In this document: positions 32,272 through 41,060 of the stretch, piece by piece
Layout of the letters: each line of letters opens with the position of its first letter
Numbering within the stretch: position 1 is the first letter of the stretch
The notes under the pieces: model-generated
Database searches by the model: none
The model's input: only the letters and a program-made list of their open reading frames with translations
What the model was told of the DNA's origin: nothing
Source: Kribbella sp. NBC_00382
GTDB taxonomy: Bacteria; Actinomycetota; Actinomycetes; Propionibacteriales; Kribbellaceae
DNA length: 64,000 bases
Assembly (NCBI RefSeq): GCF_036067295.1
Contig: NZ_CP107954.1
Location: forward strand, 6,386,001-6,450,000
Direction of reading: 5' to 3'
Program-made: the position numbers and the translations under genes

Positions 32272-32892
32272 ATGCCGGACGACGAGACCATCACCGAACA
32301 GCGGGTCCGCAACCGCTGGGGCGAGGGCGACCGGCTGCGGATCGAGATCCTGGAAGGCGCCGGCCGGCTGCTGTCGGAGCTGGGTGGTGAGGACGGCCTG
32401 ACCATCCGCGGGGTCGCGCGCGCGGTCGGGATCGCGCCGGCCAGCATCTATCAGCACTTCGCCGACCGGGCCGCGTTGATCGACGGTCTGGTGGATTATG
32501 AGTTCGGCCTGCTGATCAAGGCGATGGCCGCGGCCGACGAGAGTCTCGATCCTGGCGACGTGCTGGGTCGCGTTCGTGCCCAGGTACATGCCCATCGCGA
32601 TTTCGCCGACGCCAAGCCAGGGCACTACCGGCTGCTGTTCGGCAAAGCCACTCGCCGGGCGGTCAGTGGCGAGCGTCCGGTCAGCGGGCCGCTGCATGAG
32701 GTCTTCACCAGGTTCATCGCAGCTTTCGACCGCTGCGCCGAGGCTGGACATGCACTGCGAATTCCGAGCAGCCGGGCCGCGTCGCTGGTGTTCGTCAGCG
32801 TCTATGGCCGGGCCGCGCTGCTGGACGGCGTCCAGATCAGCCGGCCGGACGAGGACTTCCTCGACGACCTGGTCTCGCTCATCTTCGTCTGA
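32272..32892 (+). CDS. TetR-family transcriptional regulator
   Basis: A 206-residue regulator. The helix-turn-helix is at about residues 28-65 (ILEGAGRLLSELG...LTIRGVARAVGIAPASIYQHFADRAALIDGLV), and the C-terminal ligand domain ends SLVFVSVYGRAALLDGVQI. It lies 14 nt after the lyase gene on the same strand and 110 nt before the P450 operon. The large spaced palindrome in that gap makes the P450 operon its likely target. Confidence 0.92.
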   Translation: MPDDETITEQRVRNRWGEGDRLRIEILEGAGRLLSELGGEDGLTIRGVARAVGIAPASIYQHFADRAALIDGLVDYEFGLLIKAMAAADESLDPGDVLGRVRAQVHAHRDFADAKPGHYRLLFGKATRRAVSGERPVSGPLHEVFTRFIAAFDRCAEAGHALRIPSSRAASLVFVSVYGRAALLDGVQISRPDEDFLDDLVSLIFV

Positions 32893-32944
32893 GCTTCCTC
32901 ACGGTTTGTGATCTGACTCTCACTGTCTGGTGTCATGGCGCTGA

Positions 32945-32987
32945 GTTACCTAACGTTTGTTCAGTAAGAAAACAATCGTTCGGTAAC
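32945..32987. promoter_or_regulatory. 17-bp inverted repeat upstream of the P450 operon
   Basis: Arms 32945-32961 and 32971-32987 are reverse complements at 15 of 17 positions with a 9-nt spacer. Each arm carries GTTACC-type and AACG elements, as in TetR operators. The AT-rich centre suits a promoter, though I cannot fix -35 and -10. The repeat ends 15 nt before the P450 start. Confidence 0.65.
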
Positions 32988-33002
32988 TCTGGGGAGTCGA
33001 CG

Positions 33003-34217
33003 ATGACCGAGATCGTGGAGGCAGTACCGACCTATCCGATGGCGCGGGGCAAGTGCCCGTTCGATCCGCCGCCGGAACTGGATCGGCTACAGGATGAGGA
33101 ACCGCTCTCTCGGGTGAAGCTGTGGGACGGCAGTACGCCGTGGATGGTGACCCGGTACGACCACAGCCGGCAGATCCTGGCCGACCCGCGGATCAGCTCC
33201 GATCCGCGCAATGACGGGTTCCCGTTCAGTACCGAGGCGCAAGCGGTCAACCGCGGCCAGTTCAACGCGTTCATCGTCCGCGACGACCCCGAGCACGCTG
33301 CCAAGCGCCGGCTGGTGACCGCTGACTTCATGATCAAGCGGGTGGAGGCGATGCGGCCGCGGATCCAGGCGATCACCGACGGGCTGATCGACGACATCCT
33401 GGCCGGCCCGAAGCCGGTCGACCTGGTCGAGGCGCTCGCCCTGCCGTTGCCGTCGCTGGTGATCTGTGAGCTGCTCGGCGTCCCGTACGAAGATCGCGCG
33501 CTCTTCCACCGGCTCGGCAAGACGCTGCTCCGGCGCGAGAACACCGCCGCGCAATCGAAGGCGGCGAACGACGAACTGCGGGCGTACCTCCGGGACCTGG
33601 TGAACCGGAAGAACGAGGGCCCTGCCGACGATCTGCTGAGCCGGCTGATCATCGAGCAAATGCGAACCGATCAGATGAGTGTCGAGGACATCGTCGACAT
33701 GGGCTTACTGCTGCTGATCGCGGGCCACGAGACCACCGCGAACATGATTGCCCTCGGCACCGTCGCGCTGCTCGAGCACCCCGACCAGCTCAACGACCTG
33801 CGCGCCACCGACGACCCGAAGGTGGTCGCCAATGCTGTTGAAGAACTGCTGCGGTACCTGACCATCGTGCACAACGGCCGCCGCCGGGTCGCGCTCGAAG
33901 ACATCGAGGTCGGCGGGCAGCTGATCCGCAAGGGCGAGGGCGTGATCGTCGCGACCGAGATCGCGAACCGCGACGAGGAAGCCTTCCCCGACCCGGACAA
34001 GCTCGACATCCACCGCGCGGCCCGGCATCACGTCGCCTTCGGCTACGGCATTCATCAGTGCCTTGGGCAACCACTTGCCCGGGTGGAGCTGCAGGTCGTC
34101 TACAGCACGCTCTACCGGCGGATCCCGACCCTGGCGCTGGCCGTGCCGGTCGACGAGCTGCCGTTCAAGCACGATATGGCCATCTACGGCGTCCACGCGC
34201 TTCCGGTCACCTGGTGA
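33003..34217 (+). CDS. Cytochrome P450 (actinobacterial class I)
   Basis: A soluble P450 of 404 residues that inserts one oxygen atom into a substrate using electrons from a ferredoxin. The I-helix oxygen-activation motif is AGHETT (240-245), the K-helix ExxR is in EELLRY (281-285), and the heme-thiolate loop is FGYGIHQCLG with C353. No membrane anchor. SD GGGGAG precedes ATG 33003. The next genes encode its probable ferredoxin and reductase. It resembles CYP105-like enzymes, but the substrate is unknown. Confidence 0.96.
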   Translation: MTEIVEAVPTYPMARGKCPFDPPPELDRLQDEEPLSRVKLWDGSTPWMVTRYDHSRQILADPRISSDPRNDGFPFSTEAQAVNRGQFNAFIVRDDPEHAAKRRLVTADFMIKRVEAMRPRIQAITDGLIDDILAGPKPVDLVEALALPLPSLVICELLGVPYEDRALFHRLGKTLLRRENTAAQSKAANDELRAYLRDLVNRKNEGPADDLLSRLIIEQMRTDQMSVEDIVDMGLLLLIAGHETTANMIALGTVALLEHPDQLNDLRATDDPKVVANAVEELLRYLTIVHNGRRRVALEDIEVGGQLIRKGEGVIVATEIANRDEEAFPDPDKLDIHRAARHHVAFGYGIHQCLGQPLARVELQVVYSTLYRRIPTLALAVPVDELPFKHDMAIYGVHALPVTW

Positions 34218-34230
34218 GAGGGGTACTGCG

Positions 34231-34425
34231 ATGAAGGTTGTTCTCGATCAAGACAAGTGCATCGGTTCGGGGCAATGCGTACTGTCGTCGCCGGACGTGT
34301 TCGACCAGCGTGACGACGACGGGATCGCCGTACTGCTGGAGGAGCAGCCCGACGCCGACGCCGAGGAAGGTACCCGCGAGGCTGCGCGGATCTGCCCGGC
34401 GCTCGCGATCACGGTGGCGGAGTAG
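34231..34425 (+). CDS. 3Fe-4S ferredoxin of the P450 operon
   Basis: A 64-residue ferredoxin. Cysteines C10 and C16 (KCIGSGQC) and C55 (ARICPALAI) form the three-Cys pattern of single-cluster [3Fe-4S] ferredoxins that partner actinobacterial P450s; the fourth ligand position of 4Fe-4S types is missing. It is acidic (DDDG, DADAEEG), as expected for docking to a P450. It lies 13 nt after the P450 gene and 6 nt before the reductase gene. Confidence 0.95.
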   Translation: MKVVLDQDKCIGSGQCVLSSPDVFDQRDDDGIAVLLEEQPDADAEEGTREAARICPALAITVAE

Positions 34426-34431
34426 TCGCGC

Positions 34432-35658
34432 GTGCTTTCCCAGATAGTCGTCGTCGGTGCTTCGGCCGCGGGGCTCACCGCGGCCGAGGCGCTGCGGCGC
34501 GAGGGCTACATGGGTGAGCTGACCATCGTCGGCGAGGAGGTGCATTCGCCGTACGACCGGCCGCCGCTGTCCAAGCAGATCCTCCGCGGCGCCTGGGACG
34601 AAGACCGGATCGTACTGCGCTCCGCCGACGTACTCGCCGACCTCAACGCCCACTGGATCCTCGGTACTGCGGCCAGCTCGCTGGATCCGTTGGCACGCAA
34701 GGTCACGCTCACCGACGGCCAGGTGCTCGGCTACGACGGCCTGGTCATCGCGACCGGCGCGACTCCGCGGCGGCTGCCGTTCGGCCACGACCTGGCAGGC
34801 GTCCATCTGCTCCGCACCCTCGACGACACGCTGGCACTCCGCGACGGCCTGCGGTCGGCCCGCTCGGTGGCGATCGTCGGAGCCGGCTTCCTCGGCGCCG
34901 AGGTCGCGGCCGTTGCCCGGGAGTTGGGGCTGGCGGTGACCATGATCGATCCACTGCCGGCGCCGATGATCCGGCAGTTCGGCGGCGAGATGGGGAAGCT
35001 GCTGACGCAGCTGCACGAAGCGCACGGCGTGGACGTCCGCTGCGGCACGACCGTCAGCGCGCTGACCCCGGCGACCGTGACCGCGACCGCGCCACGCGGG
35101 AGTGCGCGACGCGTCACCAGTGTCGAGCTGTCCGACGGTTCGCACGTCCCCGCCGACCTTGTCCTCGTCGCAGTCGGCGCCACGCCCGCGACCGATTGGC
35201 TTGCGGGGAGTGGTCTCGTCCTAGGTGACGGTGTCGAGTGCGACCAGTACTGCGTTGCCGCACCCGGCGTGGTTGCGGCTGGTGATGTCGCGTCCTGGGA
35301 TCACCCGGGTGTCGGCCGCCGTCGGCTGGAGCATCGAATGAACGCGACCGAGCAGGCCACAACGGCTGTGAAGAACCTGCTGGGCCAGGCGATCCCGTTC
35401 GAGCCGGTCTCCTACTTCTGGACCGACCAGTACGACGTGAAGATCCAGGTCTACGGCCGCTCCGGCGACGACCTCGACTTCCGCATCGTCGCCGGCGATC
35501 CGGCAGAGGGCAGGTTCGCAGCCCTGTACGGCGATGGCGACCGAGTGACCGGAGCCCTCGCCTGGAACCTCCCACGCCAGGCCCGGCTGCTTCGCCAGCA
35601 CGTCGCCGACAAGACCCCTTGGGCGGAGATTCAGTTCAGCCCGTCCGCGGGCGCTTGA
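34432..35658 (+). CDS. FAD-dependent ferredoxin reductase
   Basis: A 408-residue flavoprotein of the putidaredoxin-reductase/rubredoxin-reductase family. An FAD Rossmann motif opens the protein (IVVVGASAAGLTAAEAL), with PYDRPPLSK near residue 42, an NAD motif at about 146-165 (VAIVGAGFLGAEVAAVARELG) and the second FAD motif GVVAAGDVASW near 284. The C-terminal domain has PVSYFWTDQYDVKIQVYG, typical of the family. It starts at GTG 34432 and completes an NADH-reductase-ferredoxin-P450 chain. The 3' end overlaps a convergent XRE gene by 28 nt. Confidence 0.95.
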   Translation: MLSQIVVVGASAAGLTAAEALRREGYMGELTIVGEEVHSPYDRPPLSKQILRGAWDEDRIVLRSADVLADLNAHWILGTAASSLDPLARKVTLTDGQVLGYDGLVIATGATPRRLPFGHDLAGVHLLRTLDDTLALRDGLRSARSVAIVGAGFLGAEVAAVARELGLAVTMIDPLPAPMIRQFGGEMGKLLTQLHEAHGVDVRCGTTVSALTPATVTATAPRGSARRVTSVELSDGSHVPADLVLVAVGATPATDWLAGSGLVLGDGVECDQYCVAAPGVVAAGDVASWDHPGVGRRRLEHRMNATEQATTAVKNLLGQAIPFEPVSYFWTDQYDVKIQVYGRSGDDLDFRIVAGDPAEGRFAALYGDGDRVTGALAWNLPRQARLLRQHVADKTPWAEIQFSPSAGA

Positions 35659-36521
35659 TCGGAAGCGCGCGGGACCTCTGCGGGGCTGTGAGTCCAACTG
35701 GCGAGGATGTCGATGGCCTCGGCGGAGGGCGATGCGGGTTCAGGCGTCAGGATGACGAGGGCCTGTTCGGGGTCGTCTGCGACGGTCAGTACCTCGTAGT
35801 CGAGGGTGAGGTCGCCCACGAGCGGGTGATGCAGGCGTTTGGTGCCGCTGGCGTGAGCGAGTACGTCGTGATCTGCCCAGATGCGACGGAAGGTGTCGCT
35901 GCGCACTGACAGCTCGCCGATCAGTTCGGTGAGTTGCGGGTCGTCGGGGTGGCGTCCGGCGTACAGGCGGAGGTTGGCCACGCAATCGCCGGCCGCCCGG
36001 TGCCAGTCGGCGTACAGGCTGCTCGCCGCGTCGTCGAGGAAGACGAAGCGGGCGAAGTTGCGCTCGCGGAGGGGCAGTGCCTGGAAGTCGGTGAAGAGGG
36101 CATGACCGAGCCGGTTGGCAGCGAGAACGTCCATCCGGCGTCCCTGGATCAGAGCGGGGACGCTGAGCGCATCCAGAGCTCGGTACAGGACGGGGCGGAC
36201 CTTCTGCGGACTGAGTGGTCGCCGCCGGCTGGTCCGGGCCGCGGTGGGTTGCGCGAGATCGAAGAGGTGCGCACGTTCGGTGTCGTCCAGCCGCAGCGCG
36301 CGGGCGACGGCATCGAGGACCGTTTCGGAGATGCCTTTGCTGTGGCCACGCTCCAGGCGGATGTAGTAGTCGACGCTGACCCCGGCGAGCTGTGCGACCT
36401 CTTCGCGTCGCAGCCCCGGCACCCTGCGGACACCGGCGTGCGGGGTCATACCGGCTTGCTCAGGGGTGATCCGGGCCCTGCGCGTGCGAAGGAACTCCCG
36501 GATCTCGGTACGGCGATCCAT
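35631..36521 (-). CDS. XRE-family regulator with MmyB-like ligand domain
   Basis: A 296-residue regulator. The N-terminal HTH (about 20-75) has LRREEVAQLAGVSVDYYIRLERGHSKGISETVLDAVARAL; the C-terminal PAS-like MmyB domain (about 105-280) has VLAANRLGHALFTDF, FVFLDD and DWHRAAGDCVANLRLYAGRHPDD. Such regulators usually control an adjacent divergent oxidoreductase, here the aldo-keto reductase. A TACGGT box lies 6 nt before the ATG. The MmyB domain binds fatty-acid-like ligands in studied cases. Confidence 0.93.
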   Translation of the reverse strand: MDRRTEIREFLRTRRARITPEQAGMTPHAGVRRVPGLRREEVAQLAGVSVDYYIRLERGHSKGISETVLDAVARALRLDDTERAHLFDLAQPTAARTSRRRPLSPQKVRPVLYRALDALSVPALIQGRRMDVLAANRLGHALFTDFQALPLRERNFARFVFLDDAASSLYADWHRAAGDCVANLRLYAGRHPDDPQLTELIGELSVRSDTFRRIWADHDVLAHASGTKRLHHPLVGDLTLDYEVLTVADDPEQALVILTPEPASPSAEAIDILASWTHSPAEVPRASDQAPADGLN

Positions 36522-36527
36522 GGATCC

Positions 36528-36533
36528 ACCGTA
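36528..36533 (-). promoter_or_regulatory. -10-like box for the XRE gene at 35631-36521
   Basis: TACGGT on the minus strand ends 6 nt before ATG 36521. Confidence 0.5.
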
Positions 36534-36671
36534 CGACGGAACCTCCCTTGCGGGCGTCCTCGAAGGGGGTACTGACGGACCCCCGGAAGAGCAGTGCCTC
36601 TTTGGCGGGAACGAGCAGCGACCCGCCCGTGGTTACGTGAATCAACTGGAATCGCAGAAACGGAGTTGATG

Positions 36672-37649
36672 ATGAAGCACGTCTCCTTGGGCGGACTCGA
36701 CGTCTCCCGGATCGGCCTCGGCGCCATGTCGATGTCGGGCTACTACAACGTCGGCGAAGGCAGCGACGCCGAGTCGGTCCGCACCATCCACCGGGCGCTC
36801 GACCTGGGCGTCACGTTCCTCGACACCGCGGAGATCTACGGACCTTTCGCCAACGAGGAACTGGTCGGCCGGGCCCTGAAAGGTCGCCGTGAGCAGGTCG
36901 TACTGGCGACGAAGTTCGGTCTGGTCTCCCACGCCGGTGGCGGCCCGGGACACCTGGACAGCAGTCCGGCGAACATCCGTACCGCGGTAGAGGGGTCGCT
37001 CAAGCGGCTCGGCACCGATCACATCGACCTGTACTACCAGCACCGGGTCGACCCGAACACCCCGATCGAGGACACCGTCGGCGCCGTCGCCGAACTGATT
37101 GCCGAGGGCAAGGTCGGTCATCTGGGCCTGTCCGAGGCCGGTACCACCACGATTCGCCGCGCGCACGCCGTCCATCCCGTCACCGCCCTACAGACCGAGT
37201 ACTCCCTGTGGACCCGGGACGTGGAGGCCGGCATCCTGCCGCTGCTGCGCGAGCTGGGTATCGGCTTCGTTCCGTATTCACCGCTCGGTCACGGCTTCCT
37301 GACCGGCCAGATCCGCTCCACCGACGACATCGCCGACGACGACTGGCGCAAGACCAACCCACGGTTCACCGGCGAGAACTTCCAGCGCAACCTGCTCGTC
37401 GTCGACGAGGTCAAGGCCGTCGCAGCCGAGGCGGCGGCGACCCCGGCACAGGTCGCCCTGGCGTGGCTGCTTGCCCAGGGCAATGACATCGTCCCGATCC
37501 CCGGCACGAAGCGGGTCTCCCGGGTCGAGGAGAACACCGCCGCCGATGCCGTCGAACTCAGCGCCGAACAGGTCGAAAGGCTCAACAACCTCACGCCGGC
37601 CGCCGGCGAGCGGCACGAGGAGGCAGTCATGGCCTCCATCGATCGGTGA
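36672..37649 (+). CDS. Aldo/keto reductase
   Basis: A 325-residue NADPH-dependent TIM-barrel reductase. The catalytic tetrad is visible: Asp and Tyr in FLDTAEIYGPFANE, Lys in LATKFGL and His in DLYYQHRVDP. The cofactor region near the C-terminus is IPIPGTKRVSRVEENTAA (the first three residues read DIVPIPGTK). Of the two adjacent ATGs, 36672 has the better distance to GGAG. The divergent XRE gene is its likely regulator. The 3' end overlaps the ligase gene by 23 nt. Substrate unknown. Confidence 0.95.
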   Translation: MKHVSLGGLDVSRIGLGAMSMSGYYNVGEGSDAESVRTIHRALDLGVTFLDTAEIYGPFANEELVGRALKGRREQVVLATKFGLVSHAGGGPGHLDSSPANIRTAVEGSLKRLGTDHIDLYYQHRVDPNTPIEDTVGAVAELIAEGKVGHLGLSEAGTTTIRRAHAVHPVTALQTEYSLWTRDVEAGILPLLRELGIGFVPYSPLGHGFLTGQIRSTDDIADDDWRKTNPRFTGENFQRNLLVVDEVKAVAAEAAATPAQVALAWLLAQGNDIVPIPGTKRVSRVEENTAADAVELSAEQVERLNNLTPAAGERHEEAVMASIDR

Positions 37650-39297
37650 GTTTGCTGCGGAGGATCTTTCCCGTTGCGTTGCGGGGGAGGTCGTCCACCA
37701 GGACGATCTTGCGGGGTGCCTTGTAGCGGGCGAGGTTGGCGCGGACGTGCTGGACGAGTTCGTCCTCGGTCACCTCACCGGCCGGTACTACGTACGCGAC
37801 CAGGCGCTGGCCGAACTCCTCGTCCGGTACGCCGACCACCACCGCCTCGACGACAGCGGGGTGACTCATCAGGCAGTCCTCGACCTCGACCGGGTACACG
37901 TTCTCGCCGCCGGACACGATCATGTCGTCCTCACGGCCGTCGACGAACAACCGTCCGGCGGTGTCGAGGTGACCCAGATCGCCGGTGCTCATCCGGCCGT
38001 CGACGACTGTCTTGCTGCTGCCATCCGAGTACCCGCCGAAGACGAGGCCGCCACCCGCGAAGATCCGCCCGGTGACGCCGGTCCTCGCCGGTTGGTCATG
38101 ATCGTCGAGGATCCGGACCGAGCTGCCGAGGCAAGGTCGGCCGACCGTGCCGGGCGCCGCGATCAGGTCGGCTGAGGTGGCGATGGTCGCGATCCCGATC
38201 TCGCTGGATCCGTAGGCGTCGCACAGTACTGGCCCGAACTGCGCGATGAACCGTTCGGCCAGCGCTGGGCCCAGTGCGGACGCGCCCGAGATCACCGCGC
38301 GGAGTGAGCGCAGGTCGGGCTCGGCGATAGCGGCCGGGCCGACGTCGAGCATGCGTTGCAGCATCACCGGTACTGCGACGATCGCGCCGGCCCGGTTCTT
38401 GTCGACGGACGCGAGCACCGCGGCTGCGTCGTACCGGCGGGCCAGTACCAACGGTGAGCCTAGGAAGAGGGCGAGCATCGAGTTGAGCAGACCCAACCCG
38501 TGGAACAGCGGTGGGCAGATCACCATTGGTTCGCCGGCGCGCAGCCCGATCCGATTGAGCGTGCTTGCAGTCAGTCCAGCCAACCCCCAAGCAGTAGGTG
38601 CGCGCGGCGCCGCCTTCGGAGCACCCGTCGTGCCCGACGTCAGAATCGTGATGTGCCCTGGCCGCTCAGGTGCTGGCGCCTCCGGAGCTTCGCTCACGGC
38701 AAGGTCGTCGAGGGTCGTCCGCGACGGGGCCGCGTTGGCTCCCTCGGTGTCGTGCCAGGCGATGACTGCGGGGAGATCTCCGGCTGCCTCGGCGAATTCC
38801 TCGTCGTGGATGAGGAGGTCGGGGTGGTGGCGTTCGAGGACGAGTTCGAGTTGCGGGGGAGCGAACTCGGTGTTGACGAAGAGGACGTCGGCGCCGAGAC
38901 GGGAGGCTGCGAGGGTTGCTTCCAGGAAGCCACGGTGGTTGCGGCAGAGCACGGCAACCTTGCTTCCAGCAACAATCCCGTACTGCGCCCGCAGCGCGGC
39001 CGCCTGGCGCGAACACCGGCGATCCAGCTCGCGATAGCTGACCGTGCCGAGCTCGTCGATCACCGCCGGCTGGTCGGGGAACCGGATCGCGGCGATCGCT
39101 CCGAGCGCCGCCATCGACTGACCCCACTGCCGCAAGGCCCGCTCGATCGCCACCAGCTGTGTCGGCCGCGCCGACCGCCAGACGCCCGACTTGATCAGCG
39201 CGACGGATACCCCACTGATCTCACCGGCAGCACGCACCAGCCAGTCCGGTGGACGCATCGGCCCGATCGGCCGCGGCCCCAGCCGCCGCGGCGTCAT
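37627..39297 (-). CDS. AMP-dependent acyl-CoA synthetase/ligase
   Basis: A 556-residue adenylate-forming enzyme that activates a carboxylic acid to acyl-AMP and then acyl-CoA. Motifs are ILTSGTTGAPKAAPR (P-loop, about 212-226), YGSSEIG (A5), GRIFAGGGLVFGGY, the hinge DGREDDMIVSGGENVYPVEVED (A8) and the catalytic C-terminal Lys in PRNATGKILRSKL (A10). Start ATG 39297. It follows an SDR gene on the same strand with 37 nt between, suggesting a small fatty-acid or polyketide-like degradation unit. Chain preference cannot be read. Confidence 0.94.
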   Translation of the reverse strand: MTPRRLGPRPIGPMRPPDWLVRAAGEISGVSVALIKSGVWRSARPTQLVAIERALRQWGQSMAALGAIAAIRFPDQPAVIDELGTVSYRELDRRCSRQAAALRAQYGIVAGSKVAVLCRNHRGFLEATLAASRLGADVLFVNTEFAPPQLELVLERHHPDLLIHDEEFAEAAGDLPAVIAWHDTEGANAAPSRTTLDDLAVSEAPEAPAPERPGHITILTSGTTGAPKAAPRAPTAWGLAGLTASTLNRIGLRAGEPMVICPPLFHGLGLLNSMLALFLGSPLVLARRYDAAAVLASVDKNRAGAIVAVPVMLQRMLDVGPAAIAEPDLRSLRAVISGASALGPALAERFIAQFGPVLCDAYGSSEIGIATIATSADLIAAPGTVGRPCLGSSVRILDDHDQPARTGVTGRIFAGGGLVFGGYSDGSSKTVVDGRMSTGDLGHLDTAGRLFVDGREDDMIVSGGENVYPVEVEDCLMSHPAVVEAVVVGVPDEEFGQRLVAYVVPAGEVTEDELVQHVRANLARYKAPRKIVLVDDLPRNATGKILRSKLTDRWRP

Positions 39298-39334
39298 CGG
39301 CCCGCGTCCGTCGTCGCTTCCGTCCAGAGCGCCA

Positions 39335-40216
39335 TCACTTCTCCTTGCGCTGCCGGTTGGTGAGCCGGAAGTACTGCTCGAACAGCCGGTCGGTCGGCAC
39401 CCGGAAGAGGTTGCCCAAGGCATCGGCAGGCCGGACGAACGGCGGAGTGATGTTGTGCGGTTTGTTCGCCACCGCGGCGCAGACCTGATCGGCCGCCTGC
39501 TGTGGGCTCAACCCAGGCATGCTGTTCAGCAACGCTGTCGGTGAACTCATCCGCGTGTGCACCAGCCCCATGTAGACCGTCGACGTCGTCACCCCGTCGT
39601 CGCGCACCTCCTGCGACACGCACCGCAGCCACATGTCGAAGGCACTCTTCGACGCCAGGTACGCCGACCACCGCGCCATCGGCGGAGTCCGTACCCCCGC
39701 AGTCGACACGTTGACGATGTGCCCGGAGCCGCGCTCGCGCATCGACGGCAGCAACTCGAGTACGAGCTTGGCCGGCCCGAGGTAGTTCACCGAGTTCGTC
39801 CGCTCGATGTCATGGAACCGTTGATAGGAGTCCGCGACCGACCGCCGGATCGACTTGCCCGCGTTGCTCACCAGCACGTCGACATGTCCGTGCTCCGCCA
39901 GCACCGTCGCGACAACAGCCTCGACCGCGTCCGGCTCGGCCAGGTTCGCCGGGTAGACAAAAGCCTTCCCGCCCTCGGCCCGGATCTCCTCCGCGACAGC
40001 CTCGAGTTGCGCGGCGGTCCGTGCCAGCAGCAGCACGGTCGCACCCGCGCGCGCAAGCCGCTTGGCCGTCGCCTCGCCGATCCCGTACGACGAGCCCGTC
40101 ACCAGCACGATCTTGCCGCGCACGGCGAAGGCCAGCTGGTCGTCGGGGATCCGGGTCCGCCCGTTGGTCAACGCGACAAGCAGTGGCCACCCGAACGGAC
40201 GCTTCCCAGTCTCCAT
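39335..40216 (-). CDS. Short-chain dehydrogenase/reductase
   Basis: A 293-residue classical SDR. An N-terminal extension of about 30 residues precedes the NAD(P) motif VTGSSYGIGEATAKRLA (TGxxxGIG). NAG is in LVSNAGKS; the catalytic Ser and YxxxK are in IVNVSTAG and YLASK. Residues after the first strand (LLARTAAQLEA) suggest NADP preference. It is upstream of the ligase gene, and a TAATGT box lies 6 nt before its ATG. Confidence 0.93.
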   Translation of the reverse strand: METGKRPFGWPLLVALTNGRTRIPDDQLAFAVRGKIVLVTGSSYGIGEATAKRLARAGATVLLLARTAAQLEAVAEEIRAEGGKAFVYPANLAEPDAVEAVVATVLAEHGHVDVLVSNAGKSIRRSVADSYQRFHDIERTNSVNYLGPAKLVLELLPSMRERGSGHIVNVSTAGVRTPPMARWSAYLASKSAFDMWLRCVSQEVRDDGVTTSTVYMGLVHTRMSSPTALLNSMPGLSPQQAADQVCAAVANKPHNITPPFVRPADALGNLFRVPTDRLFEQYFRLTNRQRKEK

Positions 40217-40222
40217 ACTCCG

Positions 40223-40228
40223 ACATTA
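40223..40228 (-). promoter_or_regulatory. -10-like box for the SDR gene at 39335-40216
   Basis: TAATGT on the minus strand ends 6 nt before ATG 40216 and overlaps the end of the upstream hydrolase gene. Confidence 0.45.
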
Positions 40229-41029
40229 CCCACTGGTAGCCTCCCTGGCGATCCTCTCCAGCCAGTCGTTGACGAATACCCCGAGCAGCGCGGGTTGCTC
40301 GATCTGGAGATTGTGGCCGGCCCGGTCGAGGACGGCGTACGAGGCGCGGGGATAGTGCGGGAGCAGCGCGTACTGGTCCACATGGCCGGTGACGGAGTCT
40401 TGGTGGCCGCAGAGGATCAGCGATGGCCGCGTGTAGACGGGACCGCTCTCCGGGGCGATCGTCAGGGCCCAGTTGCGGCGGATCCGAGCCATCGCCCGAA
40501 GGTCGGCCGCGTCCAGCCCCGGCTCGACGTCCTCTTGGTATTGCCGCAGGACATCGGCGGTCTGTAGTACGGCGATCTCGGTGAAGTCCGCGAGTTGCTC
40601 CGGAGTCAGCGTCGCGAGCACGGCTGGGTCGGACTCCAGTACGACGTGCTCGGGCACTGTCCGCTCGGCGTGCTCGAGGGCGACGCCGATCGGGCAGATG
40701 AGGCCGAGACCGAGGATCTGGTCAGGCCGCTCGGCGACCAGGCCGCGCGCCAGATAGCCGCCGTACGACTCGCCGATCAGGATGAAGGGCTCGGCGCCGA
40801 TCTCGTTGTCGATGTACTCGCGGAGCGCAGCCATGATGCCGTCCGAGCTGTCGATCCCGTCGGCCGCGCTCTTGCCCATCCCCGGCAGGTCCGGGTAGAG
40901 CCGCCGGTAGCCGGGGCGGTTCGCGAAGATCGGCTCGAGGCAACCGGTCATCAGCCGGTGGTCGGGAGTCCAGCCGTGCAACGCGAGCACCGGAGTGCCC
41001 TCGCCGAAGGAGACGTGGTGAAGCGCCAT
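40226..41029 (-). CDS. Alpha/beta hydrolase
   Basis: A 267-residue hydrolase. The oxyanion-hole motif is LALHGWTPD, the nucleophile elbow GESYGG supplies the Ser (about residue 98), the acid is likely in LILCGHQDSVTG and the base His in DRAGHNLQIEQP. Likely an esterase or C-C hydrolase; substrate unknown. ATG 41029 has GGAAGGG upstream. The gene is divergent from the Xaa-Pro peptidase with only 31 bp between starts. Confidence 0.9.
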   Translation of the reverse strand: MALHHVSFGEGTPVLALHGWTPDHRLMTGCLEPIFANRPGYRRLYPDLPGMGKSAADGIDSSDGIMAALREYIDNEIGAEPFILIGESYGGYLARGLVAERPDQILGLGLICPIGVALEHAERTVPEHVVLESDPAVLATLTPEQLADFTEIAVLQTADVLRQYQEDVEPGLDAADLRAMARIRRNWALTIAPESGPVYTRPSLILCGHQDSVTGHVDQYALLPHYPRASYAVLDRAGHNLQIEQPALLGVFVNDWLERIAREATSG

Positions 41030-41047
41030 GGTGATGCCCTTCCGCAG

Positions 41048-41053
41048 TACGGT
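41048..41053 (+). promoter_or_regulatory. -10-like box for the peptidase at 41061
   Basis: TACGGT ends 7 nt before ATG 41061, inside the short divergent gap. Confidence 0.5.
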
Positions 41054-41060
41054 CGGAGTT

